A DNA stretch of 64,000 bases from Flavobacterium sp. (GCF_004211145.1 NZ_SEBS01000001.1:62001-126000), one strand, 5' to 3'. Positions 1 through 7,907 are shown, counted from the first letter of the stretch. The notes: generated by a model from the letters alone, not told the origin. Made by a program: numbers and translations.

Positions 1-30
1 TGAGGTTTGGCGGCATTGTCGAAGCTCGCG

Positions 31-90
31 GCCTTTTTGCGCTAACTGGCGCGAAAAGGCCGCAGCGACTGCCGCCTGACCGACGGCGGC
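31..90. repeat. Two short inverted repeats at the window edge
   Basis: Positions 31-42 and 49-60 form an imperfect 12-bp stem around a TAACTG loop, and 71-76/85-90 form a GCCGCC/GGCGGC stem. No start-to-stop reading frame in the first 144 bases looks like a gene; one plus frame is open through most of it but has no support. These could be terminators of an unseen gene to the left or of the minus-strand gene that ends at 145. Confidence 0.35.
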
Positions 91-144
91 TTGTAGGATT
101 TGGAAACTTACCGATTGTCGAAAGCCGCCGGCACGCCCAAAAAA

Positions 145-714
145 TCATAAGTTCTGCCGTTTGAATTTCTTGTGGTGATCCACGTTTTTGCCTGAGATCA
201 TGAACACGCCTTCGCCTCGATAGTGTACCGTTTTAGGATATTTCGGGAACGTCGCGACGTGCGCTTTGACGACTTCGAGCACGAAGAAATTGTAATCGTT
301 GAGCATTTTTGTGTCGTGGATCTTACATTCAAAATTGGCGAAACATTCCTTGATCAGCGGCGCTTTGATATTCTGGGCTTCCTCAGCCGTGAGATTGAAT
401 TCCTTGAATTTGTCGATTTCTTTTCCCGACGAATTCCCGATTTGGATGACTTCTTCCAGGTAGTCGACCGTTGGGATGTTGATCACGCATTCGCCGCTTT
501 TTTGGATCATCTCGAAACTGTGGTTCGCGGCCGTGATCATGCAGCCGATCAACGACGGCGTGAATTCCATGACCGTGTGCCAACCCATCGTCATGATGTT
601 GTTTTTGCCCGCGTGGTGCGAACTTACGAGTACGATAGGACCGGGTTCGAGGAATTTCCTGATGCCTGAAACGGGAAAATCGTGCTTTTTATACGTGCGT
701 TTCATGGGTTTCAT
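145..714 (-). CDS. Flavin reductase family (FMN-binding split barrel) protein
   Basis: This 189-residue protein resembles the flavin reductase/DIM6-NTAB family, which binds FMN in a split beta-barrel. The family features seen are the N-terminal GPIVLVSSHHAGKNN strand and loop, the MTMGWHT segment and the SFEMIQKSGECVINIP segment. The ORF track starts it 38 codons upstream, but that extension reads as noise. I chose the Met of MKPMKRT at 714; the next Met at 705 is also possible. A TAAATTTG -7 box lies only six bases upstream of 714, so the mRNA may be leaderless. It is divergent from the nucleotidase gene. The actual substrate (a flavin, or an oxidoreductase partner) is unknown. Confidence 0.8.
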   Translation of the reverse strand: MKPMKRTYKKHDFPVSGIRKFLEPGPIVLVSSHHAGKNNIMTMGWHTVMEFTPSLIGCMITAANHSFEMIQKSGECVINIPTVDYLEEVIQIGNSSGKEIDKFKEFNLTAEEAQNIKAPLIKECFANFECKIHDTKMLNDYNFFVLEVVKAHVATFPKYPKTVHYRGEGVFMISGKNVDHHKKFKRQNL

Positions 715-719
715 TTTCC

Positions 720-727
720 CAAATTTA
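720..727 (-). promoter_or_regulatory. Candidate -7 box of the flavin reductase gene
   Basis: The minus strand reads TAAATTTG, a perfect match to the Bacteroidota -7 consensus TAnnTTTG, six bases before the chosen ATG. No good TTG lies 19-21 bp upstream, so this is only half a promoter. If it is used, transcription would begin at or next to the start codon. Confidence 0.4.
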
Positions 728-809
728 CGTTCGTTTGCCGTGTGGCATTTTATCGATTTGCGCCGATTTTTTACAGCAAACGCATCGAAATCGTTATAGG
801 TTAAGTTGT

Positions 810-840
810 TTGCCTCCAAAAAAAGCATTGGGTAAATTTG
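810..840 (+). promoter_or_regulatory. Bacteroidota-type promoter of the deoxyribonucleotidase gene
   Basis: TTG (810-812), a 20-bp spacer and TAAATTTG (833-840) match the -33/-7 promoter of Bacteroidota. The start codon follows at 858, giving a short leader of about a dozen bases. This supports the downstream start over the longer ORF-track start, which would lie upstream of the transcript. Confidence 0.6.
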
Positions 841-857
841 TGGAAAGACGATTTTTT

Positions 858-1394
858 ATGAAGAAAAAGACGATTGCCATCGACATGGATGGCGTGATTG
901 CCGACGTGGAAGCGCATTCTCTGTCGCTGTACGAAAGGCACAGCGGGATTTCGCTTTCGAAACAAAGTATAATCGGAAAGAACGGCGATGATGTATTTCC
1001 AGACGGACTGTGGCGTCATTTTGCGTTCCAGGCCGGATTTTTCAGGGATTTGCCGGTGATCGAAGGCGCGGTCGAGGCGTTGAGGAAATTATCGGAAGAC
1101 TTTGAAATCTACATCGTTTCGGCGGCGACGGAATTCCCATTGTCGTTGCCCGAAAAACAGGCTTGGCTCGGCGAGCATTTCCCGTTCATCACGTGGTACA
1201 ACATCGTTTTTTGCGGTGACAAAAGTATCATCAACACCGATTATATGATTGACGATATGTGCAAGAACCTCGATTTTTGCCCGGGAAAACCGTTGCTTTT
1301 CACGGCGTTCCACAACCACAATGTCGATCATCACGAGCGTTTTGATAATTGGGATTCGATCTTGGAGTTTTTTGAGCGGGAGTTGGTGAAGTGA
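858..1394 (+). CDS. 5'(3')-deoxyribonucleotidase, HAD superfamily
   Basis: This 178-residue HAD-fold phosphatase matches the NT5C/deoxyribonucleotidase family, which dephosphorylates deoxynucleoside monophosphates in the cytoplasm. Motif I is DMDGVIAD at residues 9-16, with the nucleophile Asp and the acid Asp two residues later. A YIVSAATE segment fits motif II, and a late YMIDDMCKNL fits the acidic motif IV. The length agrees with the bacterial family. The ORF-track extension (735-857) overlaps the divergent promoter, so I start at ATG 858 (MKKKTIAI). Downstream is a long perfect inverted repeat and then the convergent osmC gene. Confidence 0.85.
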   Translation: MKKKTIAIDMDGVIADVEAHSLSLYERHSGISLSKQSIIGKNGDDVFPDGLWRHFAFQAGFFRDLPVIEGAVEALRKLSEDFEIYIVSAATEFPLSLPEKQAWLGEHFPFITWYNIVFCGDKSIINTDYMIDDMCKNLDFCPGKPLLFTAFHNHNVDHHERFDNWDSILEFFERELVK

Positions 1395-1403
1395 AAAATC
1401 GGA

Positions 1404-1464
1404 ATTCGTAAGACCTAACAGGTTTAAGTGGCCGACGTTGGGAAACCTGTTAGGTCTAACGAAG
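1404..1464. repeat. Dispersed-type palindrome AGACCTAACAGGTTT
   Basis: AGACCTAACAGGTTT (1411-1425) and its exact reverse complement (1443-1457) flank a 17-bp loop. With one mismatch the stem extends by about seven bases on each side (TTCGT/ACGAA). It lies in the 167-bp gap between two convergent genes. It resembles the palindromic intergenic repeats scattered in flavobacterial genomes, but this window has only one copy, so dispersal is inferred. Confidence 0.6.
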
Positions 1465-1517
1465 TTCGGGGAAATTCCTGACTTTTTGCTGTAGTTTTTA
1501 TGTAAAAAAACATAAAA

Positions 1518-1542
1518 AAAACAGGCCCAATGAGCCTGTTTT
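1518..1542 (-). terminator. Rho-independent terminator of osmC
   Basis: AAAACAGGC and GCCTGTTTT form a perfect 9-bp stem around a 7-base loop. On the minus strand the stem is followed by a run of T, so it best serves osmC; it could also stop plus-strand transcripts. Confidence 0.8.
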
Positions 1543-1561
1543 CTTGATCGTGATGTCAAAT

Positions 1562-1978
1562 TTATGCGAGCGTCGCCGTGAGCGATATCTCAGCATTCAA
1601 CACTTTCGATACCGGGCAAATCGCTTTTGCTTTGGCTGCGATTTCCTGAAATTGTGCATCTTCTATTCCGGGAACCGTTGCGTTAAGGTCGAGGTGAAGT
1701 TTCGTGATCGTCCCGTCTTCAAACGTCAGTGTCGCTTCGGTGTCGAGGTTATCGGCGGTGAAACCTGCTTCGTTCAACAGGAAACTCAATTGCATGGTGT
1801 AGCAACCTGAGTGTGCGGCGGCGATCAATTCTTCAGGGTTCGTTCCGACGCCGTCAGCGAATCTTGTCTTGAACGAAAGTTGGGCGTTGTCAAGCGTTTT
1901 ACTTGCGGTTGAGATTTTTCCGGTTCCTTCCATTCCCGTTCCTTGCCAGTTGGCGTTTGCTTTTCTTGTGAATTTCAT
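1562..1978 (-). CDS. osmC: OsmC family peroxiredoxin
   Basis: This 138-residue protein is full length for OsmC, a cytoplasmic thiol peroxidase that reduces organic hydroperoxides. The resolving and peroxidatic cysteines are in the two expected motifs, TNPEELIAAAHSGCYTMQ near residue 60 and KAICPVSKVLNAEI near residue 120. The rest follows OsmC closely, including VPGIEDAQF. The start ATG is at 1978. The 72-bp gap to the upstream esterase gene holds a four-copy 10-bp tandem repeat and no clear -7 box. An OxyR-type regulator two genes away gives a plausible oxidative-stress context, although no operator was identified. Confidence 0.92.
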   Translation of the reverse strand: MKFTRKANANWQGTGMEGTGKISTASKTLDNAQLSFKTRFADGVGTNPEELIAAAHSGCYTMQLSFLLNEAGFTADNLDTEATLTFEDGTITKLHLDLNATVPGIEDAQFQEIAAKAKAICPVSKVLNAEISLTATLA

Positions 1979-2000
1979 GATTTCTGGTTTTTAATTGTTA

Positions 2001-2045
2001 TATCGTTTGTAATCGTTTGTAATCGTTTGTAATCGTTTGTAATCG
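2001..2045. repeat. Tandem 10-bp repeat AATCGTTTGT
   Basis: The unit AATCGTTTGT occurs four times head to tail (the first copy has one base change) plus a partial fifth copy. It fills most of the gap between the esterase stop and the osmC start, so it would lie in the osmC leader or promoter. Copy number could vary by slippage. Confidence 0.9.
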
Positions 2046-2050
2046 GATAA

Positions 2051-3076
2051 TTATTTGAGTGCTGTTTTCAAAGCGTCGGTCGCTTGCTTTATCGCGGCTC
2101 TTGGCGCCGGTGTTTCGGTGATCGGGTTTAGCATCACGAAATCGTGGATGGTTCCCAGATATCTCGTCGCTGTGACTTTTACTCCGGCGGCGTTCAGTTT
2201 TTTGGCGTACGCTTCGCCTTCGTCACGCAACACGTCGTTCTCGGCGACAATCACCAAAGCTTCGGGCAGATCTTTTAATTGATTTATGTCGGCACGTAAA
2301 GGCGATGCATAGATCGAGTTGCGGTCTTCAGCTTTCGGCGCGTAGGTTTTCCAGAACCAATCCATAGCGTTTTTAGTCAGGAAATGTCCGTTCGCAAACT
2401 GCTGGTACGACGCGGTGTCGAGATTATTATCGGTTACGGGATAGAACAGCAATTGAAAATCGATTTTTGGGCCTTTGCGGTCTTTGGCCATTAAAGTTAC
2501 GGCAATTGCCATGTTGCCTCCGACACTGTCGCCTCCGACTGCGAGTTTCGTGGTGTTCAACCCAATTGAATTTCCATTTTCCTTGATCCACTTTGTCGCA
2601 GCATACGCTTCTTCGTTCGCAATTGGGAACAACGCTTCAGGCGACGGCGTGTAGTTCACGAAGACAACGGCGATGTTGGCTCCTACCGTGAGTTCGCGAA
2701 CCAGTCTGTCGTGTGTAAAGAAGTTGCCAAGAACCCAACCGCCGCCGTGGAAGTACATGAGTACGGGCAATTTCTCTTTTGAATTTTGCGGTTTTACGAT
2801 CGTGAGTTTTACGGTTTTGCCGTCTTGGGTGATCGTCTTTTCAGAAACGTCGGCGGGAAGTTTTCTGTATTCTCCGGTTTGGGCGCCTATGAGTACTTTT
2901 CGGGCATCTTCGTATGACAATTCATAAAGCTGTTTTCCCGTTCCGTCTCCATGAACGGCTTTTAGGAATTCGCGGGTTTTGGTTTCGACTCCGTAATTTC
3001 CCGATAAGGACGTGTCGATTTGACTTATGGCTAACACGGATGTCAGTAGAGCGATTGAAGTGGTGATTGTTTTCAT
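2051..3076 (-). CDS. Secreted alpha/beta-hydrolase fold-3 esterase (HSL/Aes type)
   Basis: This 341-residue protein has a signal peptide (MKTITTSIALLTSVLAIS) and so is probably periplasmic or exported. The hormone-sensitive-lipase family signature is complete: the oxyanion-hole motif YFHGGGWVLG near residue 110, the nucleophile elbow GGDSVGGNMA near 184, the acid in NDVLRDEG near 280 and the His in IHDFVML near 311. It probably hydrolyses short-chain carboxylic esters; the natural substrate cannot be read from sequence. A TTG-N21-TATCTTTG promoter lies upstream, and the gene is divergent from oxyR. Confidence 0.88.
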   Translation of the reverse strand: MKTITTSIALLTSVLAISQIDTSLSGNYGVETKTREFLKAVHGDGTGKQLYELSYEDARKVLIGAQTGEYRKLPADVSEKTITQDGKTVKLTIVKPQNSKEKLPVLMYFHGGGWVLGNFFTHDRLVRELTVGANIAVVFVNYTPSPEALFPIANEEAYAATKWIKENGNSIGLNTTKLAVGGDSVGGNMAIAVTLMAKDRKGPKIDFQLLFYPVTDNNLDTASYQQFANGHFLTKNAMDWFWKTYAPKAEDRNSIYASPLRADINQLKDLPEALVIVAENDVLRDEGEAYAKKLNAAGVKVTATRYLGTIHDFVMLNPITETPAPRAAIKQATDALKTALK

Positions 3077-3158
3077 TTTTTGTTGAATTGTTTAATTAAT
3101 GTCATTTCCTTGCGACAGTTGGCCTTTTGGCCTTACGACTTTCGGCTTATTTCTCGGT

Positions 3159-3190
3159 CAAAGATATTTCAACAACATAACATAAATCAA
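3159..3190 (-). promoter_or_regulatory. Candidate promoter of the esterase gene
   Basis: On the minus strand TTG (3190-3188) is followed after 21 bp by TATCTTTG (3166-3159), a full match to TAnnTTTG. It lies in the 154-bp divergent region shared with oxyR, so an OxyR site could act on both genes; I could not identify one. Confidence 0.45.
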
Positions 3191-3230
3191 ATTAATAATT
3201 TTTTATCTTTATAAATTAAAATTATAAACA

Positions 3231-4199
3231 ATGACGTTACAACAGCTCAAATACATTATCGCGTTGGACGAAGAACGGCATTTCGCAAGGGCTGCCGATG
3301 CCTGCATGGTCACACAACCCGGCCTCACAATACAGCTTAAAAATCTCGAAGAAGAAATAGGAATTAAGATTTTCGACCGAAATAAAGTGCCGCTTACGCC
3401 TACGAAAGACGGAATCGAAATCATTTCGCGCGCCAGGAAGATCCTTCGTGAAGCCGATGGTATCCGCGATTTCGTCGTCGATCGCAAAAACACGCTGGAA
3501 GGAAATGTCAAACTCGGCGTAATCAGTACGCTTTCGCCCTACCTGATTCCGCTGTTCATCAAAGCGATGCGCGAAGTTGCACCGAAAGTGCATTTCATTA
3601 TTTCGGAAATGCCGACGGGGTTGCTCGTGCGCGGTCTCGAAACCGGTGAAATCGACATCGCGCTGATGGCAACGCCCACAGGACATTCGAACCTAAAAGA
3701 GCATTTGATTTTTCGCGAACCGTTTATCGCGTACCTCAACGACGGCCATCCGCAATCGGCAAACGAATTCTACGACCTCGAACCCAGTGACAAATCGGAA
3801 CTGCTGTTGCTCCAAAACGAATTCTGCTACAACGCCCAATTGCTCGACATCTGCGACATAAGTGACGCGGGAAGGATCACCGAAAAATTCAGTTTCGGAA
3901 TCAGCTCGATCGAGACGCTGAAGAATCTCGTGCGCGCGGGTCTGGGTTTCGCGATCATTCCGCAGTTGTCGATTTTGAACGATTCGGGAAATCCGCAGTT
4001 CAAGCCGTTCAAGGATCCGAAGCCGGTTCGCGAAATAAGCCTGGTGACGTCCGACTCGTTTTCGAAACAATTGTTGCTCGAGAAAATGAACGAAGCGATC
4101 TGGAATTGCTTGCCCGAAAATCTCAAACAGGATTTCGCATTCAAGAAAATCCGATGGGACGATTCGCCTTATTTCGCAAAGAAAATATCGGAATTATGA
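3231..4199 (+). CDS. oxyR: OxyR-type LysR hydrogen-peroxide sensor
   Basis: This 322-residue LysR family regulator has an N-terminal winged helix-turn-helix (MTLQQLKYIIALDEERHFARAADAC, residues 1-60) and a periplasmic-binding-like sensor domain. The sensor carries FCYNAQLLDIC around residues 199-208: two cysteines with eight residues between them, the same spacing as the redox pair C199/C208 of E. coli OxyR. That spacing is why I call it OxyR rather than a generic LysR protein. It should become an activator of peroxide defence when the disulfide forms. osmC is close by on the opposite strand. The gene converges with the deiminase gene three bases from its stop. Confidence 0.88.
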   Translation: MTLQQLKYIIALDEERHFARAADACMVTQPGLTIQLKNLEEEIGIKIFDRNKVPLTPTKDGIEIISRARKILREADGIRDFVVDRKNTLEGNVKLGVISTLSPYLIPLFIKAMREVAPKVHFIISEMPTGLLVRGLETGEIDIALMATPTGHSNLKEHLIFREPFIAYLNDGHPQSANEFYDLEPSDKSELLLLQNEFCYNAQLLDICDISDAGRITEKFSFGISSIETLKNLVRAGLGFAIIPQLSILNDSGNPQFKPFKDPKPVREISLVTSDSFSKQLLLEKMNEAIWNCLPENLKQDFAFKKIRWDDSPYFAKKISEL

Positions 4200-4202
4200 G
4201 CG

Positions 4203-5426
4203 TCATTTTCCCATTACTCCAACCGGCTGATTGCGCGAATGACAATGCAATCCGGCGCCGTCGTGGTGTAACGCCATGCAATCGATCTGGACTATTTTTC
4301 TGTTCGGAAATGCCTTTTCCAAAGCCTTTTTCGCGTTATCGTCACGCTTTTTTAAATCGTCGTCCGCGCCCGGTTTCCAATACTTTGCGGTGATGACCAC
4401 GCCATTCGCGATGATAAAGTTCAGGTAACCCGTAGCCAAATAGAATTCGATCTCGTCTGAGGTTGCGCCCTCAAACCAACTCTTTTCCTCGACCGACAGC
4501 GATTTAAGTTTCACTTTTTCAGACAACAGCGGCCCAATCGGAATTCGGATAATCGTAAAGGGCTTTCCATCCTGATCTGACGCTTCTTCAAGGATTTCAT
4601 AATTTTCACGCATTCGGGTCTGCGTTTCTTTCGCTATCGGATTTTCGCGCGCCTCGGCATCTGAAACTTCAGCTAGTAAAATCGTGTTGTGATCGGCGAA
4701 ACGGCAAAATTCATCAATATGGCCGCCAGTTCCGATGCCGTACAATCCGTTTTCAAGCCTTCCCCATTCTTCTTCTTTTGCGCCTTTTTTAAGCCAGATT
4801 ATTTTGGAAACTCCCAGGACGCGTTTGTATTCGCTTTCAATTTCAGCTCTCGACATCTTGGGGTTTCGATCAAATTCCACCGATTCTACGAGCAATAGCG
4901 TTCCTTTGCCGTTTGTTTGCCACGCGCCGCCTTCAGAAATCATGTCAGATTTGATGGTTGGCAAACCGAAATATTTGGCGACGTTACGGTCGATCTCTTT
5001 TGAACGTTCATCAGGATGATTGAAATTGAAATCGGCAACGGCGAACTTTTCGTTTTCGTTACGCAGGAAAATCGGTCCCGGATCCTGGATTGCACCGTAC
5101 GGTTTCGGATTGTAAAACAGGGCGACGCGCGATGTATCGACTTTTTCTTCAAGCAATCTCTTCCAAATTCTGGATTGCATTTGTTGCTTATTAAAGTTCG
5201 CCGTCGGACCATAAAACAGTCGAATTTTGGAATAAGGTGTAATTTCTCTCATTGCGGCCAAGGCAGTGTCGCAAAATGGTTCGCCTCCTAGAAATCCAGA
5301 CTCGACCCAACTTAACCAAATGTATTCCTGTGGCTCGAATTCGGCCGGGATCGTGAACTTTTCCTGTGCTTGCGTAATGGACGCGATGCAAAACACGACA
5401 GCAAAAAAAAGTGGCTTTTTCATCAT
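4203..5426 (-). CDS. Secreted agmatine deiminase / peptidyl-arginine deiminase family protein
   Basis: This 407-residue protein belongs to the PAD_porph/agmatine deiminase family of guanidino-group hydrolases. Seen are EGGAWQTNGKGTLL (substrate and Asp region), GTGGHIDEFCRF (catalytic His region) and the C-terminal GAGLHCHSRNQP with the nucleophilic Cys. It has a signal peptide ending ASITQAQ, so unlike cytoplasmic agmatine deiminase it is exported. The ORF track adds 89 spurious residues from inside cydB; I use ATG 5426, whose ATGA overlaps the cydB stop, implying translational coupling. Whether the substrate is agmatine or peptidyl-arginine is open. Confidence 0.85.
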   Translation of the reverse strand: MMKKPLFFAVVFCIASITQAQEKFTIPAEFEPQEYIWLSWVESGFLGGEPFCDTALAAMREITPYSKIRLFYGPTANFNKQQMQSRIWKRLLEEKVDTSRVALFYNPKPYGAIQDPGPIFLRNENEKFAVADFNFNHPDERSKEIDRNVAKYFGLPTIKSDMISEGGAWQTNGKGTLLLVESVEFDRNPKMSRAEIESEYKRVLGVSKIIWLKKGAKEEEWGRLENGLYGIGTGGHIDEFCRFADHNTILLAEVSDAEARENPIAKETQTRMRENYEILEEASDQDGKPFTIIRIPIGPLLSEKVKLKSLSVEEKSWFEGATSDEIEFYLATGYLNFIIANGVVITAKYWKPGADDDLKKRDDNAKKALEKAFPNRKIVQIDCMALHHDGAGLHCHSRNQPVGVMGK

Positions 5427-6445
5427 TCGTTCTCGAACATCTTGATCATGTGAAACGATTTGAGCAAATGGATCAATCCCGGAATAATCAACAATCCGCC
5501 GATAATGAGCGAGATTCCGAGCACATTCATCACGCTGTCGGGCGCGAGGCTTTCCATGAAATTGAGTTTGCCCGAAGTGGTTCCAATAACGTTCGGGAAA
5601 TGTGTAATTGCCGCCGCGAAAAGGATCAACGCGACCTGCAATCCCCCGAAGAAGCGGCATCGTTTCACGCGTCCGAAGCGAATCGCGCGCCACAACGGAT
5701 ACAGCAAAATCGCCGAAAGCGCCGCGGAACCGATCGCAAATGGATTCGTAACGAAATCGATCACGAATTCACGACCTTCCAAAAATCCCGTAATCAACAC
5801 CAAAAAACCAAGCGAAACAACGGCAATGATCGCGACTTTCGCTTTCTTGATGTACATTTTCTTCTCTTCATCATGCGCCTCACCGATCAGGAAAACCGCG
5901 GCGAGAAACGAACAAAGCGCGGCGTAGAAACATCCGATCAAAATCGGGAAAACCTGCAGCCACGGATGCACGTAAACGTCATAAAATCCCGCATTCGGAT
6001 TGTCTTCGATGAGTTGTATGTCGCCCGAAATCAAGGCGCCGAACGTCATTCCGAGGAAAATCGGTGTGATAAGGCACGAGATACGAAACAAACCGTCGTA
6101 CAATTTTTGGGATTCTCCTTTTATCGCATCGTAATGCCGGAAGATAAAAGCCGCGCCACGCAACGTAATGCCGAGTAGCACCAGCGTGAGCGGAATATGC
6201 AGGTACACGACCACGACATTGTACGTCATCGGGAATCCGATCCACAAAATCACGATCATGATGATGATCCAAATGTGGTTGGCTTCCCAAACCGGCCCCA
6301 TGACTTCGTAAACGGTCTTCTTGATCGGTTTTTGGTTGTCGGTCGATGAAAACAATTCGATGATTCCAGCCCCGAAGTCGGCACCGCCCAACAAAACGTA
6401 CAGGAAAAACGAGACGACCAGAAATACCAAAACTACATATAACAT
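5423..6445 (-). CDS. cydB: Cytochrome bd ubiquinol oxidase subunit II
   Basis: This 340-residue integral membrane protein is CydB, the partner of CydA in the high-affinity, non-proton-pumping bd quinol oxidase. The N-terminal helix contains the family stretch VLLGGADFGAGIIELFS, followed by GPVWEANHIWIIIMIVILW, with many hydrophobic helices after that. The start ATG at 6445 overlaps the cydA stop as TGATG. The 89-residue ORF-track extension lies inside cydA in another frame. The last bases overlap the start of the deiminase gene. Confidence 0.95.
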   Translation of the reverse strand: MLYVVLVFLVVSFFLYVLLGGADFGAGIIELFSSTDNQKPIKKTVYEVMGPVWEANHIWIIIMIVILWIGFPMTYNVVVVYLHIPLTLVLLGITLRGAAFIFRHYDAIKGESQKLYDGLFRISCLITPIFLGMTFGALISGDIQLIEDNPNAGFYDVYVHPWLQVFPILIGCFYAALCSFLAAVFLIGEAHDEEKKMYIKKAKVAIIAVVSLGFLVLITGFLEGREFVIDFVTNPFAIGSAALSAILLYPLWRAIRFGRVKRCRFFGGLQVALILFAAAITHFPNVIGTTSGKLNFMESLAPDSVMNVLGISLIIGGLLIIPGLIHLLKSFHMIKMFENE

Positions 6446-7746
6446 CAGTCGATTTTTTCGTTCAACACTTTGATTTGTCGGCGCATGAGCCAAATTACGG
6501 TCAGCGTTAAAATTGTGTACAACAACACGTAAAAGTAAAAACTGTACACCATTCCCGGCATGGGCGTGACGGCGTCTTTTGTGCGCATGATTTTGTGGAT
6601 GATCCACGGTTGGCGCCCGACTTCGGTCACGACCCAGCCCGCTTCGAGAGCGATGTAACCCGCGGGAGCGAGAATGGCGAACGCGAGCCAGAACCAACTT
6701 TTTTCCCACCATTTCCTTCGTCGGACGCTAATGAAATACACCAACGCCGACATCGCCATGATTCCGCCCATCGTGACCATGATCTGGAACGCGTAATGCG
6801 GGATCGCGACGGGCGGCAATTCGTCCTGCGGGAAATCGTTGAGGCCTCTGACTTCGGCGTCGAAATCCCCGAAAGCCAGGAACGACAACGCATTCGGGAT
6901 TTCTATTTTATGGGAAACGGTTTTGTTTTTTTCGTCAACGATTCCTCCGATGAATAATGGGACGCCTTTTTTCGTCTCATAATGTGCTTCCATCGCCGCG
7001 AGTTTTACGGGTTGTCTTTGGGCGACATCTTTGGCCGAAATATCGCCCGAAAGCGGTTGCAGCAATGCCGCGATTCCGCCAAAAACAATTGCGATGTGGA
7101 ATGCTTTCGCGTGCACTTCGGGATTGCGTTTCTTGTAGACTTGCCACGCGTGGATTCCGGCGACTGCAAAACCCGTGGCGGCAAAAGCGGCCAACGTCAT
7201 GTGCAGTGCTTGAGCGAACCACGCGGGATTGAGCAATGCTTCGACGGGGTCGATATTCAAGAACTTTCCATCGACGTAATCGAAACCCGAAGGCGCATTC
7301 ATCCAACTGTTCGCCGACACGACCAAGATTCCCGAGGCGACGCCCGAAACGCCGATAATCACTCCTGTTATCCAATGAAACCGCTCGTTGAGTTTGTTCC
7401 ATCCGTACAGATAAAACCCGATGGCGAGTGCTTCGACGAAGAATGCCGCGCCTTCCAATGAAAACGGCATCCCGATGATCGGGCCCGCGTGTTTCATGAA
7501 TTCGGGCCAAAGCAATCCGAGTTCGAAACTTAAAGCCGTTCCTGAAACCGCGCCCGTAACGAAGAATATCGCGACGCCTTTTTGCCAGGCTTTCGTGAGT
7601 TTAAGATAAATCGGGTTGCGCGTTTTAAGCCATTTGTAGTGGGAAACGACCATGAAGAACGGCATGACCATTCCGATGCAGGCGAAAACGATATGAAACA
7701 TTAGGGTAAAAGCCATCTGTAGCCGGGCGGCGTCGAGGTTGTCCAT
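6445..7746 (-). CDS. cydA: Cytochrome bd ubiquinol oxidase subunit I
   Basis: This 433-residue membrane protein carries the haem-bearing subunit motifs: RLQMAFTLMFH with the early haem-ligand His, SGTALSFELGLLWPEFM, the ALHMTLAAFAATGF region with the second His, and GWVVTEVGRQPWI near the C-terminus. The quinol-binding loop is short compared with the E. coli enzyme. I prefer ATG 7746 (MDNLDAAR) to 7770 because a TAAATTTG -7 box sits at 7775-7768, which would leave the upstream Met out of the message. First gene of a cydA-cydB-deiminase operon. Confidence 0.95.
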   Translation of the reverse strand: MDNLDAARLQMAFTLMFHIVFACIGMVMPFFMVVSHYKWLKTRNPIYLKLTKAWQKGVAIFFVTGAVSGTALSFELGLLWPEFMKHAGPIIGMPFSLEGAAFFVEALAIGFYLYGWNKLNERFHWITGVIIGVSGVASGILVVSANSWMNAPSGFDYVDGKFLNIDPVEALLNPAWFAQALHMTLAAFAATGFAVAGIHAWQVYKKRNPEVHAKAFHIAIVFGGIAALLQPLSGDISAKDVAQRQPVKLAAMEAHYETKKGVPLFIGGIVDEKNKTVSHKIEIPNALSFLAFGDFDAEVRGLNDFPQDELPPVAIPHYAFQIMVTMGGIMAMSALVYFISVRRRKWWEKSWFWLAFAILAPAGYIALEAGWVVTEVGRQPWIIHKIMRTKDAVTPMPGMVYSFYFYVLLYTILTLTVIWLMRRQIKVLNEKID

Positions 7747-7767
7747 GACAAGTGCTTTTGAGTTTCT

Positions 7768-7775
7768 CAAATTTA
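7768..7775 (-). promoter_or_regulatory. Candidate -7 box of the cydAB operon
   Basis: The minus strand reads TAAATTTG about 20 bases upstream of the preferred cydA start. The -33 region (AGT at the right distance) is weak, which may mean an activator is needed. No FNR-like palindrome was found upstream. Confidence 0.45.
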
Positions 7776-7822
7776 CGGCGCAAAAATCTCAGAAACTAAT
7801 TTGGGCGAGTAATGTTTAAAAA

Positions 7823-7892
7823 TTTAGGGTTTAGCGTTTAGAGTTGTCGCTATTTGACAAAACCCTAAACCCTAAACCCTAAACCCTAAACC
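7823..7892. repeat. Telomere-like CCCTAAA tandem repeat with inverted partner
   Basis: Four perfect CCCTAAA units (7863-7890) plus a partial unit follow a TTTAGGGTTTAGCGTTTAGAG segment (7823-7843) that can pair with them. It lies between the symporter stop (7908) and the cydA start. On the minus strand the hairpin is followed by an AT-rich stretch, so it may terminate the arabinose operon transcript. Confidence 0.8.
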
Positions 7893-7907
7893 AAGATAAC
7901 TAATTCC

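Noticed and set aside
223-669. 148-residue plus-strand ORF opposite the flavin reductase gene
   Set aside because: Arg/Asp/Phe-rich composition typical of the antisense frame of a real gene. The same reasoning applies to the other long shadow ORFs such as 18831-19700, 21512-22162 and 43355-44332.
2001-2045. Short CRISPR array
   Set aside because: The 10-bp units are directly adjacent with no spacers.
7863-7892. Telomere or eukaryotic contamination
   Set aside because: Only four 7-bp units, embedded between bacterial operons with normal spacing, and able to pair with an adjacent sequence.
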